The notes: generated by a model not told the origin, from the letters alone. Shown: positions 32,114-45,071, counted from the first letter of the stretch. The stretch is DNA of 64,000 nt from Sodiomyces alkalinus F11 (GCF_003711515.1 NW_021167080.1:5784346-5848345); one strand, 5' to 3'. Program-made: numbers and translations.

Positions 32114-35100
32114 ACCTGCCCGAGACCGGGGCATTTATTAGTCATCCCGGGAACTTCCATTACCAACCAGTAGGAGTACCGGGCCGTTGGTTCCGTCTCA
32201 TCCTCAGACGCCCCAGCCAGTCCTGAGCTGACTTATCCTTTTATACGTTGATGCAGGTACACCAATAATTAATAACTTTCCCCTATAAGGTCAGTCCCCT
32301 CCTTTTTCGCGTCTGGAGACGGGGCTTTCATACATAATGTAGTCGGGCTTCCTCGTCCCGCAAAAGCAAGACATTTGGCAGGGGAATACCTACCCCTTTC
32401 GATCTGGGTTATCCGTAACTTACTTTGTCCGGAAACTTTCTGAATCATCCAACCTTACAGCGGGACGTGGTACGGGTATGGTTCGTACCATGGTTTTCTT
32501 AATTCTGGTCACCGGCGTCCCAACCACATGGGAAGATCGACCCGTGGGTATAACAAATTCTTCTTTTTCTTTTTCTTTTTGTTTTTGTTTCTGTTTTTGT
32601 TTTTGTTTTGCTCGCCCAATTCTGACCATTTTGTCCACAATTGATGGAACGGGACGTCGGGCTGCCTTCTCCCATATCCTTTTTCCCATGCTCTCCGTGT
32701 CAGAAACAGCGTTGACGGGTAACGGTTAATACGATAAGACGACGTAAACGGCAGTTGATCTGTTGATTCAATTAAAGGTGTAAGAACTAGAGACCTGTAG
32801 GTCGAAGAATTCAAAACGTCCGGGCTGCGCAGGTCCTTCCCTATATATAAAGAATATATACTAGCGCGTAGGTTATAATAATATTAAGATTCATGCACCC
32901 CTAGAGTCGATAGAAGGGCATCATTCATGCTCAATAATCTCATAATGAGAATGAAGAAGATAATCAATATATAATAGGAAAATAAACCTAATATAGGGAA
33001 TTAAGGAAATTAAGAAGCAGGGGTAAAAGGGAGTGGAAATGAATAAACATACATGACAAGTTATTCGCTGGTGGTCAGTCACTACTACACAAATCTGGCT
33101 TGTATACATACATGCTTTCACTGAGCTAGTGCTCCAACATGGAAGCTCAATGTAGTATGATTGAGGCTAATGTCGACATGTTGATACTGAACAAGGTCCG
33201 GCGGTGCTTAAAGTGATGACTGCCTATATAAGACTCTCTGGCAGTCGATCCAATTCCTCGAACAGCACACATTCGAGCGTCAGGAGCCTTTGTCATGAAC
33301 TTCTAGCCCCCCTCCCCGCCCCTCGTGAGCTCTTTGAATCCTTCATGCTGCGTCCCCGAATCTGAAGGCGGTCATCAGTAGCGACGCAGACGAGGGCAAA
33401 ATGCGTCGGGTGTTAAAATCTCGTATAACATCCAAGGGGAGGGGTCCAGATGCATGGTTCCCGGCGGAGGCTTGGGGTGATTCGAAGGTCCAAGAAACCG
33501 ACCAAAAACGCCCCGTGAGGGCTCAAGGCCCGTGATTTTCAAACCTTTTGCTTTGCATTTGTTTTCGAGTGCCGCCGCGTCATCCATCAAAGAAGGAAAC
33601 GAAGGTCCTGGTGTAAACAGGTCCGTATGTTGATAATAAAGCAGGGTAGAGCGGGGAGCCCATGCAGGCAACAACAAGACAAGAGACATTTTAACCAGAA
33701 AAACACTCCTCCACTGTGTCTCGAGAGCTGCAGCAGATGGAGGATGCTTTGATGAGGCCAATGGAGCTTGAACTATACCAAGCGATGAGGAACTGGCCGA
33801 TAAATCGCGTCTATTGGGATGATGTGCTAGGGTGTTGTCGCGTCTAAGTCTGTCCCTCTTGCGTCTAATTACGAAGTACAAGTGAGAACCAACAGCCAAC
33901 GACAACGCCTAGTCAGGTGACCTGAACGACGCCACCCACCCCGCCCCCAGAACCATCGGACCCTGTTGTTTCCACTTTCATACACGACAGCTCCAAAGAC
34001 AACCTAAAAAGCAGCTTTGAAGCAGCTTTTTAAGCAGGGGCGGGACGTAAAGGCAGCAAAAGGAAGGCCGTTTCTGTTCGGTGAGGTGCAGACTGGGTGC
34101 AAACTGCCAAGACGGGTTGGAAAGGGGCTGGGAACCCGACTACCCAGGCACTGCTGCGGACCGGCACTCAAGTCCGTCACAACCGCCTGCGATTCTCAGA
34201 CCCTAGCATAGCTGGACACGTTGTGCCGGCGCTTGGAAATCGGCTTTATGATAGGTACTTCGTAAGGTACGTATGAAGCGCGAGTACTCCGTACTGAGTA
34301 CAACGCACAAGAAGACGCGTCTTCGCAAGCTCCGTACATGTTTGAATACATATATACCGCTGGTTCCTGGATGGTTAAAAGCATGTCGGGGTTTTCAGTT
34401 TTCACCCCCTCTTGCCAACTGGCAAGGTATTCCCTGCAACGAACGGTTTATCACATCATATCTCGTCCCAATGTAGGCGCAGAGCTCCAGCGGCAACCGA
34501 GAGCGGATACATAGGCGGAGAGGCGTCCGATGTCCGACCGTTTTCAAAAACCATTCCCTCTTTCTTCTTCTCAGGGGCTTGATGTTGTAAGCAACGACGC
34601 ACGATCCAATACATTACATGTGCAGGGAGGCTGATCACTGAGATTGGGACTTTGTTGGATGCAATATCGAATACAACTGTACACGATGAGCAAAAGATCT
34701 CACACTCCATCGAGAGAGCGAAAGTCCGCAGACTAAAATACGCAGTAGGGTAATGGTCCCATAGGATAAAAGCGATCGATCTGGCTTGGAAATGAGATAC
34801 ATATGAAAACGTACGGAGTAACGGTGAGATGATCAATACCACAAGGTAAGAGCCCTGGTTGGCTGGTTGAAAACCAAGAATCGGGGTTAAAAGGCTTTGC
34901 TGGGGACGGAAAAGGAGGGGAAAGATAATGTAATTGCCCAATACAAGGTAGAGACGTAGGCGCTTAGTACCTGCGAGAGACAAAATTGCGGCAGTCCACA
35001 ACAATGTGATGCGCCTCCATAAAGGAAGAGAGCTAAATTGCTACTTCGTACCATTCGTATGGACTACGAGTTCGAAGTCACGAATTAGCATATCTCTTAA

Positions 35101-36540
35101 GGTATATCTCCTCACAACAGCAAGCTGCGTAGGAGGGGCACTCCGTTGTCTTTAAAGTTGAACAGGTTCGGAGAAGTACTTTCGGGTTTCGTACGGAGTG
35201 CATATGAATGGCAACAAGTTGGAGAAAACGAGCTCCTAGAGGTCGCAGGGTCCTCCAAGGGATCAGTGCGGTACTAAACCCCTTCGGGCTGTTGATTAAT
35301 GAGATGATGGAAAGACCTCTCAGAAGAGTAAGGATCATGACCAAGTCCGACAAGGGGCTAGACAGGGGTCGTACAGGGGCAGCGCGACGGAAAAAGGGGG
35401 AATAGCCCCCCCAGGCCGTCAACGCTGCAATCTAACTGGCCAAGGAGATCCCGAAGAGGTACGTACCTTACGGAAGAACATGGGCCCAAAAGCCGTTTCG
35501 AAACAACTTGCCCGTTGCTCGCCGTTACCTACACGTACAACGTGGTACCTTACTTTTACCAGCATTCGTAAGTATGGTACCTTGTTAAGTACAACGTATG
35601 GCCGAACTTTGAACTTGCCAATTGCCGCAAATGACACGGCGGATAGTCATTGCTCTTTCCCTCCCCTCTGTTGAGAGTGCGGAGGCACGATACCGATGAT
35701 ACACATACACCTTAAGGTACTCTCGTACGTAGAACGTAGTACCGAGTACCTCTGATGACGAGTAAGGTACCTAGCATACCACGCGTGTGTACTCGTGTAC
35801 TCGGTAGCACCAGTAGGATACGATACGGGTTCTTAGAATCTGTTTCAGGTGGGCTCTCGGCTCCTCCCATGGTCCATTCTTCGAGCCTCAGTGTTTCCCG
35901 TTACAACCGCTTGTTTCTCATTGTTTCTACTACGGATAAACTCCGATCTCCTTTGCCAACATCACACATCTCTTGCCTATTCTGCTTGGAGAGGCTGGGC
36001 ACTGAGCAGGAAAGAGACCCTGGCGGCATCGGTGAACACGAGGCACTCGAAACACTGGGGACGGACTAGTATCTCCAAGCCACCACCACCACCACCACCA
36101 GTCCTTGTCAGCTCATCCCCCCTTTCCAACGCGTTTCTTCTGGCCTCACTGCCTGTTCCTGCCTCTTCTACCTCATGATTACAACACCAGCCACGCGTGT
36201 TTCGAGATCGACCAACAGCCGATACTCTTGGCAGGTTGGTACCTGCTGAAGTGTCGAAGATCTCCTCCAGCTATCTAGGTGTGAGGGTGTGATCTTCACT
36301 GGGCAATACCTCCCGATACTCCAACGCTTTCGGACCCCCCTTTCTATTATCTTTTAATCTCTTATTACTATCCGATATCCTCACATCAATTTCCACGGCG
36401 GCAGCACGACGGCCAACGTGGCCAACCAAGGATCGACCGGCCCCAGAACGGAGGGGGCATGGTCAAAATAGAATAAAATAAAATCAAAACAGGGCCGCGT
36501 TGAATCAGAAGACGAGGGTGAGTAAAAGTGGTGTAATAAG
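32114..36540. other. Long gene-poor intergenic region
   Basis: I find no supported gene. A T-rich simple repeat (TTTTTC/TTTTTG units) lies at about 32563-32615. Between 34250 and 35800 short palindromic words rich in GTAC (for example GTACGGAGTA, TACTCCGTAC, GGTACC) are frequent. Two long minus-strand frames (33375-33905 and 34456-35004) lack family motifs. Confidence 0.5.
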
Positions 36541-36993
36541 TTGTGCGCACGAATGAGAGAGGAGAATGACCCAGAACCGAAAGAGCAAGCAACACCTTCA
36601 TTACATTACCCATGCCCGTCAATGCTTCGCTCAAACCTCCCACCACCCCTGTCCTGGTGCTGCTGGGCCACCTTGCACCTTGCTGTATTCCACTTGCTCC
36701 TCCTCTTGCTCCTCCCGTTCCTGTCCCTGTTCCCATTCCCATTCCCATTCCTATTCCTTCCCTGCTCCGTCCGCCCTTTATCCTCTGTTCCTGGCTGACA
36801 ACAAATCTCTCAGCTCTCCACCGTGGAGGTCGTCTTGGGCCTTGTCTTCCCCAACCTTTGCCCTTCTTCCATCTCCAAAACAACCAGCCCCCATATCAGC
36901 GTCCGATCCAGTCAATCATTTTTCCTCGCTCATAATCGTCTAATCTTGCAGTCCTAACTGGAAGCTTGCGTTTTGTTCGGGTGGGCTTTTTCC

Positions 36994-37044
<51 letters not shown>

Positions 37045-37450
37045 TGTTTATTTTCTCGCGCCTCGTTGCACGCTCGTTTTTTTTATCGCTCGCTCTCTGC
37101 GTCGAAAGTCCGAACAACCACGGAGAAACGAAGGATTGAGAAAGTGTCGAAACAAGAATCGAACAAGAATACCGACCACGACGCGAACCTTAGCACCATT
37201 GGAGCTGGTACCTGGCCACAGATCAATCCCTTTTACCAGATTATTCTTCCGTCCAACTCGAGTCGCTCGTTTTATTCCCCCCCCCTGCGCTGCGCCCACG
37301 ATAAACCCGTTCACCGCCGATTCGGAGCTCGAAGCCCTCATCCACCCCAGTCTGCCACATCGCGCTCTTCGGAAGAGACGTAGGGCCCGTCGTCGTTCTC
37401 TGGCGGTCCACACGTCGCATCCATAAGAAACGAGAAATCGAATACCCGAG
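36541..37450 (+). promoter_or_regulatory. Pyrimidine-rich upstream region and probable leader of the C2H2 gene
   Basis: CT-rich DNA with TTCCCA/TTCCCATTCC repeats (about 36715-36765) and a 45-bp (TA)n microsatellite (36998-37042) precede the start codon at 37451. The stretch 37043-37450 has composition like a long 5' leader. No upstream conserved coding frame is seen. Confidence 0.4.
36998..37042. repeat. (TA)n microsatellite, about 22 units
   Basis: An uninterrupted TA repeat lies about 410 bp upstream of the C2H2 gene start codon. Confidence 0.95.
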
Positions 37451-39208
37451 ATGGACCAACCAATGCAGGACGCACCAGCCGACGTCCTGGTCGAGGCCAG
37501 GCGGACCCTAGAAGCCTTGAAGAGCTCAGGACTGTCGCGCGAAGTGTTGCTCGAGATGTGGGAGGCCGGAGACCGCGCCTCGTCGCAATCGTCGCCCGAT
37601 TCCGTCTTGGAAGATTCCTCTAACCGAGGTGCGTCGTCGAGTCTGTCGCCTACGTCAGCTACCATGTCATCCTTGCCCCAGGGAATATGCCACACTCAGC
37701 TCGGTCACCGGCCACGCATCTCCGTCTCGTCTACCAGCTCGGGCTCGTCGGGCCATGCCAGCATCTGGTCCATGGGTTCAATGCACTCGACTGCCTCCGT
37801 CGCCACACAGTACTCGCAGGCCCCTCTGCCCTCGCCGCCGTCGCAAGTACCTCATCATCATATGCCGGCGCAACCTGTTGCTGTTCCTGGAAACCCGCTG
37901 TCCCATGTTACGAACACCCAGCCCGGGTGGGGTCCCGGGAGGTTCAATTTCTACTGGTGCACGTCCTGCGAGACGAGGTTCAAGCGCAAATACGACTGGA
38001 AGCGCCACGAGGAGGAATTCCACGAAAGGTGGAAGAAGTACCCGTGCCCCGAGCCTGGCTGCAATCGGAGCTTCTGGGGCGCCAACACGTTCAACCAGCA
38101 TCATAAGTCGTCCCACGGATGCAAGACATGCCCGCACTCCGAGAAGGTGGTCAGATTTCTCAAGAGAAGAAAATACTGGGCCTGCGGCTTTTGCTCGGCT
38201 TTGCACCCCTCGCGCGAACGCCACGTTGAACATGTCGCTCGGCACTTCGAATCCGGGAAGACCAAATCGGACTGGATGCACTCTAGAGTCATCTACGGCC
38301 TGTTGCACCAGCCCCTCATCCACGAGGCTTGGAAGGACCTGTTAGGAAGCAAGGCGTCCGAGTTTGCCGGACGTCAGCCCAATTTCAGCTGGAATCCCAC
38401 AGAAACCGGACGCGCCCAGGGCTTCATGGAAAACGAATGCCCCGGTCAACTACAAGACCTCCTCGAGTTCTTCTCCGGCTCCAACACCGACGCCGAGTCG
38501 ATCGTAGGGCTCGCTTACGAGCTAGCTGACCTCGTCTTTCTGAACGTCCCGGCGTCGCCGCCAATGGATTACGCACAATGCTACCCACCCGGGGCATCGA
38601 ACGGAATGATGCCGACTGCTCCTCCGCAGCAGCAGCAGCAGCAGCAACAGCAACAGCAACAACAACAGCAACAACAACAACAACAACAACGACCACCGCC
38701 GCCGCAACAGCAACCTCAGCCCCAAGGCTATGCAGCCCCGCATCTCCTCCCCGCCCCTGCCATTCATTCACAATCTCTCTCTCCTCAACAGCAGTCTGCT
38801 CCAAGTCTGCCGGCTCAGCAGGGAGGACACCATCATCAGTTCATGGGTCAGATGAACCCGTTGAAACAAGAACAAGAACAACAACAACCGCCGATGAGCC
38901 ACCTAGGTCCTCAACACCAGCAGCAGATGATGGCCCCTCCCTTGTTCCACGCGCCGTCATTGGTACCACATCGTGGGAGTGCAGAGCCCATTCCGCGGTC
39001 CTCGCTCGACCGCGAACTCCCCCCACCTCCGCCGGAGGAGACCCCTATGAACTTCAACTATATGCCCAACAACGGTGTCCTTTTCGAAGATTGGCAGAGC
39101 TTCGGAAGCACGGTAGTCGACGAGCAGGGCCCTTCACCAACACCCGTTTCAGCAGAGTGGCCCGCCGTACACATGCAGTACTATCACCCTGCGCCGACCG
39201 GGCAGTGA
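37451..39208 (+). CDS. C2H2 zinc-finger protein with polyQ tract
   Basis: One uninterrupted frame of 585 aa. After a Ser-rich N-terminus come three zinc-finger units: Cys170/Cys173 with His186/His191 (FYWCTSCETRFKRKYDWKRH), Cys199/Cys204 with His near 217-222 (YPCPEPGCNRSFWGANTFNQ), and Cys245/Cys248 with His261/His265 (WACGFCSALHPSRERHVEHV). A helical region follows (SRVIYGLLHQPLIHEAWKDLL). From about residue 394 there is a run of some two dozen Gln encoded by mixed CAG/CAA, then a Pro/Gln/His-rich tail to the end. The layout fits a nuclear DNA-binding regulator of the kind common in Sordariomycetes. Target genes are unknown and I know no symbol. No intron is needed. Confidence 0.85.
   Translation: MDQPMQDAPADVLVEARRTLEALKSSGLSREVLLEMWEAGDRASSQSSPDSVLEDSSNRGASSSLSPTSATMSSLPQGICHTQLGHRPRISVSSTSSGSSGHASIWSMGSMHSTASVATQYSQAPLPSPPSQVPHHHMPAQPVAVPGNPLSHVTNTQPGWGPGRFNFYWCTSCETRFKRKYDWKRHEEEFHERWKKYPCPEPGCNRSFWGANTFNQHHKSSHGCKTCPHSEKVVRFLKRRKYWACGFCSALHPSRERHVEHVARHFESGKTKSDWMHSRVIYGLLHQPLIHEAWKDLLGSKASEFAGRQPNFSWNPTETGRAQGFMENECPGQLQDLLEFFSGSNTDAESIVGLAYELADLVFLNVPASPPMDYAQCYPPGASNGMMPTAPPQQQQQQQQQQQQQQQQQQQQQRPPPPQQQPQPQGYAAPHLLPAPAIHSQSLSPQQQSAPSLPAQQGGHHHQFMGQMNPLKQEQEQQQPPMSHLGPQHQQQMMAPPLFHAPSLVPHRGSAEPIPRSSLDRELPPPPPEETPMNFNYMPNNGVLFEDWQSFGSTVVDEQGPSPTPVSAEWPAVHMQYYHPAPTGQ
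38628..38690 (+). repeat. CAG/CAA (polyQ) repeat inside the C2H2 gene
   Basis: Consecutive CAG and CAA codons encode roughly two dozen Gln residues. The CAG/CAA mixture changes from CAG-rich to CAA-rich along the tract. Confidence 0.95.
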
Positions 39209-42200
39209 GGGCCACGTTGATCCCCAGTATATGGACCAAATCATATGTCATATTTGTCAGCCTACTGCTACCCTCGTGGATGATGGGTTGGTGAGCAGAG
39301 GCTAGTATATAATGGTTAATATTCATTTTACCTTTGAAGCTCCATTCTTGTTTCTTTTGTATCTTGACCGAGGACCACGGTCCTTTTATTTTCTGCATAT
39401 TCTCTTCATATTTTCTTCATATATTTTTTTTCTTTTTCTTTTTCTTTTTTTTCTTCTTTATCCCTTCTTTGTCATGAGTTTCTGGGTAACAAAACGAGGT
39501 TTTTGGTTGTTCGGTTGTCATCCGCGGACTGGTGACGGGGTATGGGGTCAGCCAGGCCTCGGTATAGTCGGGATCGGAAACACAGGAGGAACTACGTGCG
39601 GCCATTTGCAACTGATGTTGTTGCCTCCGTAGGAGCCAACGATTTCACACCTATGGGACGTTTACACGAGCGTCTCGTCATGCTTCATGTTCGATGGCTT
39701 GGTGGTAGTTTTGAATCATTGCTGTTCCGAGGTTGAAGGCCTGCCCTGTCTCTGTCTTCTGTCTCTTTTCTTCTCTTGCATCTCCTGGCCAATTCTTGTG
39801 CCCTATTTCCTTGCTGTATTCCTTATCCGTGCTTTACGTCTTCTCTCGCTCTCTCCTGGTCCAGACCTGGCCGGGCCAAGCAACAACCCGTCGAGGAGAC
39901 AAGCGACGATGTCTTACCAGTTACCCAACTTCATCCCCACGCCAATGTCCATCTATATGTCCATCTATACTCCTTCGGCGACAGACCGCCAGCGTCATGC
40001 CTCTCCCCGCTCTTCTCCTTGCTGCAGGGCGGCTACCCACCTCTGGCTTCGATTTTCTCGGCTCAGATCTACCCCTGTCAACACGGGGTTGGCGGTTGCG
40101 GACTGTTCCCCTTACCTACCTCCGGAGGAGAAGGNNNNNNNNNNNNNNNNNNNNNNNNNCAATTGAAGCTGAGCCGAGGCTGGACTCGTCGCATGTTTCC
40201 CTGTAACGTTTTCCCCAGGTCGGTATTGATATAGTTGTGCCACCCATCGAACCTCGCATGGGTAACCGCGTCTATAGCTCTGCATATCTTCTGGCCGTCG
40301 TAACTTTTTTCGACCTTCCTTGGTAGGTGCGAGACGTACCTCTTACCTCTCTGCCCACGTATACAACACGCAACTGTTGTCCGAGATCTCCGACATTTTT
40401 CTTTTTTTTTTTCCCTTTTGTTTTTTACCCCCTCTTAAAACACCCCTGCTTCTCTCGGTCCCTTCAAGGGTCATGGTGACACGGCTGCTAACCCATGGGC
40501 ATGCTCCCTGCCTATGATCGTGATCCTTGTGACCGCCTCGCGGTCTCGCTTGCATGGGCCACTCGGATATTTCTCGGATGGGATGAGGTGCAGGTCAGCC
40601 AGGGGCGCTGCAAATAGTTGTCCCCTGCGCCCTCTATCTACGTGCGCAGGTCCTGGGCAGAGGGGGGAAGAGGGGAGGGGAGATGGGGACTTCCTCTTCA
40701 CTTCACCGCGGCGTTCGCTGACCGACATGGTCATCGTCGCTGCAGGGTCAGTAGGTCTGTTTGTCGCCCAAGTCATCTACTGCCTCTGTGTGTAACAATG
40801 CTTTTTGGAGGTCATTTCCCCTCTTCCATCCTTCCCCCTTGCACTTTACGCACTAAATGATGGGCGGACTGTCTGTAGACTGACAGACTGGCAGAGGCTC
40901 TGGGGGGGGGGGGCATATAAGTCGAGCTGGCCTTCCGCGAAGTCCCATGGGGATGGCCGTTCAATTGTTCATGGGCTATATCTGAAAGCACTTTACTATC
41001 CTCTCGTCCCTCGTATTCCCTACAAGGTTACCCTCTCTCTCGTTATTTTGATGAGCATTGAGGCTATTATCACTTGAGAGTGTCTCAAATTCTCTTGTGT
41101 CCGCCGAGCACAGTCAATTATTTCCACAGCGCCCAGGTTTTTTTAAAAAAAAAAATCGATTTTTTCTTTTTGTATCTCATCTCGCTCATGTCTCGTCTCC
41201 GGGCTGCCGGGACCGAGGACGGCAACGGGAACGGATCCTTGAACGGATGCAAGCATGGCACGGGTCCGCCCGAGTCCAACTCGGCGGGATGCCCCACCGA
41301 CGCCGCCGCTGCCGCCGCCGCCGTCGTCGTCGTTGTCGCCGCCACCAGCAACGGGGACCGAGACGACCGGGAAGGGTTGGAGGCGGGGCATGCGGCGATT
41401 CCGAGGTCGACGACCAACCCGTACTCGATGCAGCGGTGGCTGGGCGAGAAGCCACACCAGGAACCCTGGAGCCCGCAGGGTCTTTTTACGGGGCAGTCGA
41501 CGAGGTCGATGCCGTTGCGACATCCGAGTGGGAATACGGATGGGCTCCGCGGCAGCCGCGGCAGCACTATTGCAGGGCGATCTGGGTCTCCGTAAAGGAG
41601 AAAGAAGATGGTGGTGATGATTATGATCTGTGAGTAACAATGACATCCCTCTTTTCCGTGCATTTTTTTGAACCCTTTTGATCCGTTGTCTTGGGACGTG
41701 TCGTGCGAGTCTGTCGATGTGGATATCGTGGGACATGTCCTATGTATGGGGCGACGCACAAGGCGGATTCTTGGAACGGGGTGAGCGAATGCTGACACAC
41801 CTTCTCTGTACGAATGTAGGCGTGGGGGATGGCGTTTGATGCTATCTATCATCAAGCCCCATTCTGTCTATCTAACGGCCCGTGCTTCGATGCGGTCACC
41901 GGCCTTGATCTCGTCTGAAGCGGGAGATGGATAGTTCGGATGTCCTCGTTGTCTGATCCGTACTGTGGTTGTTCTTTCATGCATTGTTTTTCTATTCCAT
42001 CTCCATTTTTTTAAGATGGGGCTTTTCCCCCTTCGTTACACGTAGAATCTTTTGTTTTAAGGTATTGTTTATTTGATTGGAGATGATTTCCCAACCGGGT
42101 CGGCCCTCGGTCGAATATGAAGACTATTTGTCGAGCGGGGTGGTGGTTTACTCGTTTCCCCTTTGGGTTGATTTGGTTGATTTTTCTTTTTCTTCTTCTT

Positions 42201-43172
42201 CTCTCTTTTCGTATTTATAATCATCTAAAGGAGGAAACAAAAGTGCCCTTTGTCGTTCCGAACTTCCGGTATCTTGATATGGTCTGTGACCTTGGTAACT
42301 AGGTAGGTCTGATCTGAAATTAACCTGCCCAACTGTTCCTGCCACATACCTACCTGTAGACAGACAGAGGGGCATTACCCCGGCATCAGACTTCCTTGTC
42401 GACAGAATGTTGTGTATCATGACCGGTGAAAGTAATACAGAGAGAGAGTCATGGGTCATCGGTGAGTACCTACTTGGTACGACCGATGTACGAAGTACGT
42501 ACCTAGGACCTAGGGGACCAATTGATTCCGCCCTGTCCTGTCCTCCAATGAGAGGTAATCGAACTGCCATATTGAGACGACGGCTTTCTTCGGATAATGT
42601 CGGCCGAACCTCTCGGCCGAGAAGCGAACCAAGAATCAAATGCCTCGGAGTTATTTTTATCCGCATTTATGGATCGTTTCTTGACATGCTCCCAGAATGA
42701 TTGTTTTTCTTTCTCTTTATATCTCTTTATACACTCAGAACAAAAGAACCAGAGCCGTCGCCAGCATTGTAAAAATTCAAGGAGATCTCATGCTGAAGAA
42801 CATGGACATACCCCCCTGTACCATCGCATTTCTGGCCAATAATACGAAACACCGAGCGTGTACGGAGCGGAGTACGGGGTGCAGCACGAGAGAATTGTTT
42901 GCTTCCAATCCAGCTGCACAGTTACAGATACAGAGAGTGCATGATGTCCCTCGCGTGGCATGGAAGACACTCGCTTCCTGTCGTGAACACGAGCAGACAC
43001 TCTCTTGTATAACCTATATGCGTCGGTCATACCCATTGAGGATGTCGTGCTGTCGTTGTACGACCCGATATTTTGAAGTCGAGACGAATAAACTTATGCT
43101 CTATGAGTTGGGAAGACGTGCATGCAAACGGCGAGATTTGGCCGAGAATGGCCCGTCAGTCATACCGTAAAG
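39209..43172. other. Gene-poor, low-complexity intergenic region
   Basis: T- and CT-rich DNA with many simple tracts (39420-39460, 40395-40440, a G run near 40901). A trinucleotide GCC/GTC region at about 41295-41345 is open in several frames at once and encodes Ala/Val or Arg runs, depending on frame. I cannot support any of the long frames here (for example 41058-41633) as a gene. Confidence 0.5.
40135..40159. other. Assembly gap (25 N)
   Basis: Twenty-five N characters mark unresolved sequence. True gap size is unknown. Confidence 1.
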
Positions 43173-43379
43173 TCGACTATACGCTAGCCAGCGCTATACC
43201 GCTTTTCACTTAATCTCCACTCCAGGAAAGATATCCTATTAGATGGCAGAGAAATAAAGACACGATCTCGGATATTAACACTTCGGTTATCTGATAAGCC
43301 CCTGAAATAAGCCCTTCTTATTGGATATTTCCAGAGAAATCTCGGGGAAAAGGGGCACTAAGCCAGTAGCGCATAGTCA
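43173..43379. mobile_element. Possible degenerate MITE with imperfect inverted ends
   Basis: The left end TCGACTATACGCTA (43173) and the right end TAGCGCATAGTCA (to 43379) are imperfect inverses. Weaker inverse similarity continues inward for about 70 bp (for example GGAAAGATATCCTA against TTGGATATTTCC). No clear target duplication is visible and there is no coding capacity. Confidence 0.4.
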
Positions 43380-43851
43380 AGTTAGTTGAGTCTTTACGGT
43401 ATATATTCTCGCTTTGGGGGGGATAGTAGGCCTGGGAGCTAATTGAGAGAGAACGGCACGACGAGTTTCGCCCTTTTGTTTCTAGGATCCCAGAGAAGGG
43501 CGAACAGTAGATACCGCCTTCGTAAACCTTTCAGAGATGGTCTCCCATGATGGCGATAGACACGCGCTCTTCTTTCCAACCAGGGTCGTCGCTTGTTCAG
43601 ATGCCATGTCCTGACACCCAAGTAGAAACAACTCAGATGCTGTCTCTTTTCAGTTCCAGGGTTTTCCGAACATGGTTTCTACAGTGTTCTTGAACCGGAA
43701 CGAGATGAATGGGCTTTAAAAAGGAACTTTCTACATATAAAAGAAAGAGATAGCCTTGAAGAAGGAGGGGTTATCATGAAGCATTCATCACCAGAAACAC
43801 ACGAAAACTTATTCTTGCCCAGAGATCAGCCGTTAGATTCTCAGAATACAA

Positions 43852-44463
43852 ATGTCCCCCAAGAGCTCGGACAAAACACCAGAGCCTTCGCTGCTCCAAG
43901 TGGTGCCCACATGGACCAAGTCGAGTCCACATCCTCCACGGATGGACGTGCCGTACCAAGAGGCAGGGCATGAATCTTCAGACTCGGAATCCCCAATGTC
44001 ATCCCCAATGTCATCCCCGTTGCCTCCACGTTTAGAAAATCCCGCGATGCGAACAGGTAATTCTGCCACGATGCCCCCAAGCATCGGCAGGCCACTCAGG
44101 AACTTTTGGCGTCTCAACGAGACTAACATCGAAACCCCCCGAGTATGTGGTAATAATGACAACTTGGACGTGCTCAGGAGTAAGGTTCACTCGATGGCCC
44201 TCCGCTCGGGCGGTGAGTTGAGGAAACGCAGCGACGACCGTCCCAGGGGCAGCAACGGTAAACTGACAAGCAGGCAGCCAGAGACCAACCCGCCAAAGGA
44301 TGGCCCTGGGTCCTTCTTCAAGAAGATGCTGTCGAAAGGCGACGCGAAACGCCAGGAAGATGACGGTGGTGAGGATGGCTCTGGTCCTGAGGGGAGAACG
44401 TCACAAGGGACGAAGGCCATCCTGACTGGAGGGCCCTGGCCGACAAGCGACAGGCACAGGTAA
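43852..44463 (+). CDS. Hypothetical Ser/Pro-rich protein
   Basis: A 203-codon open frame starts MSPKSSDKTPEPSLLQVVPT and ends GPWPTSDRHR. It is hydrophilic, rich in Ser, Pro, Arg and Lys, and contains a direct repeat (SPMSSPMSSP) and a basic stretch RSGGELRKRSDDRPRG. I recognise no domain, signal peptide or membrane segment. The reverse strand also has sizeable frames (43833-44162), so coding is not certain. It lies in a gene-poor stretch upstream of SPT8, on the opposite strand. Confidence 0.4.
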   Translation: MSPKSSDKTPEPSLLQVVPTWTKSSPHPPRMDVPYQEAGHESSDSESPMSSPMSSPLPPRLENPAMRTGNSATMPPSIGRPLRNFWRLNETNIETPRVCGNNDNLDVLRSKVHSMALRSGGELRKRSDDRPRGSNGKLTSRQPETNPPKDGPGSFFKKMLSKGDAKRQEDDGGEDGSGPEGRTSQGTKAILTGGPWPTSDRHR

Positions 44464-45071
44464 CGGGGTCGTACTACCTACCTGCCTTCTTGTCGATCTA
44501 TATGGGATAACTTAAGTTATGGATGCTGGACATCACAATAGTATAGAACTGAAGCGAAATGACACCAATTTCGTGTCAAACAATAAAGCACGACGTGGCC
44601 CTTTAGATGAACATCTTGTTAGCTAGCATGGATATCGACCATTGTGACTGAACTGTAGAGGTAAATACCTGTGCACCGCCGCAGCTCCGTTACGCGGTAT
44701 GCGGCTTGAGGGCCAGACATCGCCGACATGAACGAGTTACCGATTGCACCTGTCTCAGGATAAGGTATACTAAGGCTAGTGATATGTCCATTGGATCAAC
44801 GCCAGGTAAAGTCGCACGACCGCTGGTTTCTAGCATAATTTCCACGAAAGAAAAAGGGGTATTGTTCCGTTTAGCCCTTCTTGCGCCCTTGATGAATGCT
44901 GTCGCCGTCTCCCAACTCGTCTCCCAACTCCGACACCAAGACATCATCAGCATGTCTACTACTACCTTATGCTTACCCATCCAAAGAACCAGAGGACCAA
45001 AGTGACAGAATAGAATAGCCAGCCTCAAAGGGGGTTCGTCTGTCATTCTCACCACCCACCTACATGACCGC
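44464..45071. other. Intergenic between the hypothetical ORF and the SPT8 3' end
   Basis: No motif-bearing frame is seen. The two flanking genes converge here. Confidence 0.5.

Noticed and set aside
33375..33905. 176-codon minus-strand frame
   Set aside because: No motif, signal peptide or exon partner; it lies in a gene-poor stretch where frames of this length occur by chance.
34456..35004. 182-codon minus-strand frame with hydrophobic stretches
   Set aside because: The hydrophobicity looks membrane-like, but no family pattern is readable and the DNA is rich in repeated GTAC words typical of spacer.
41058..41633. Several overlapping frames with Ala/Val or Arg runs
   Set aside because: They come from a GCC/GTC trinucleotide tract that is open in many frames on both strands; none has a recognisable domain.
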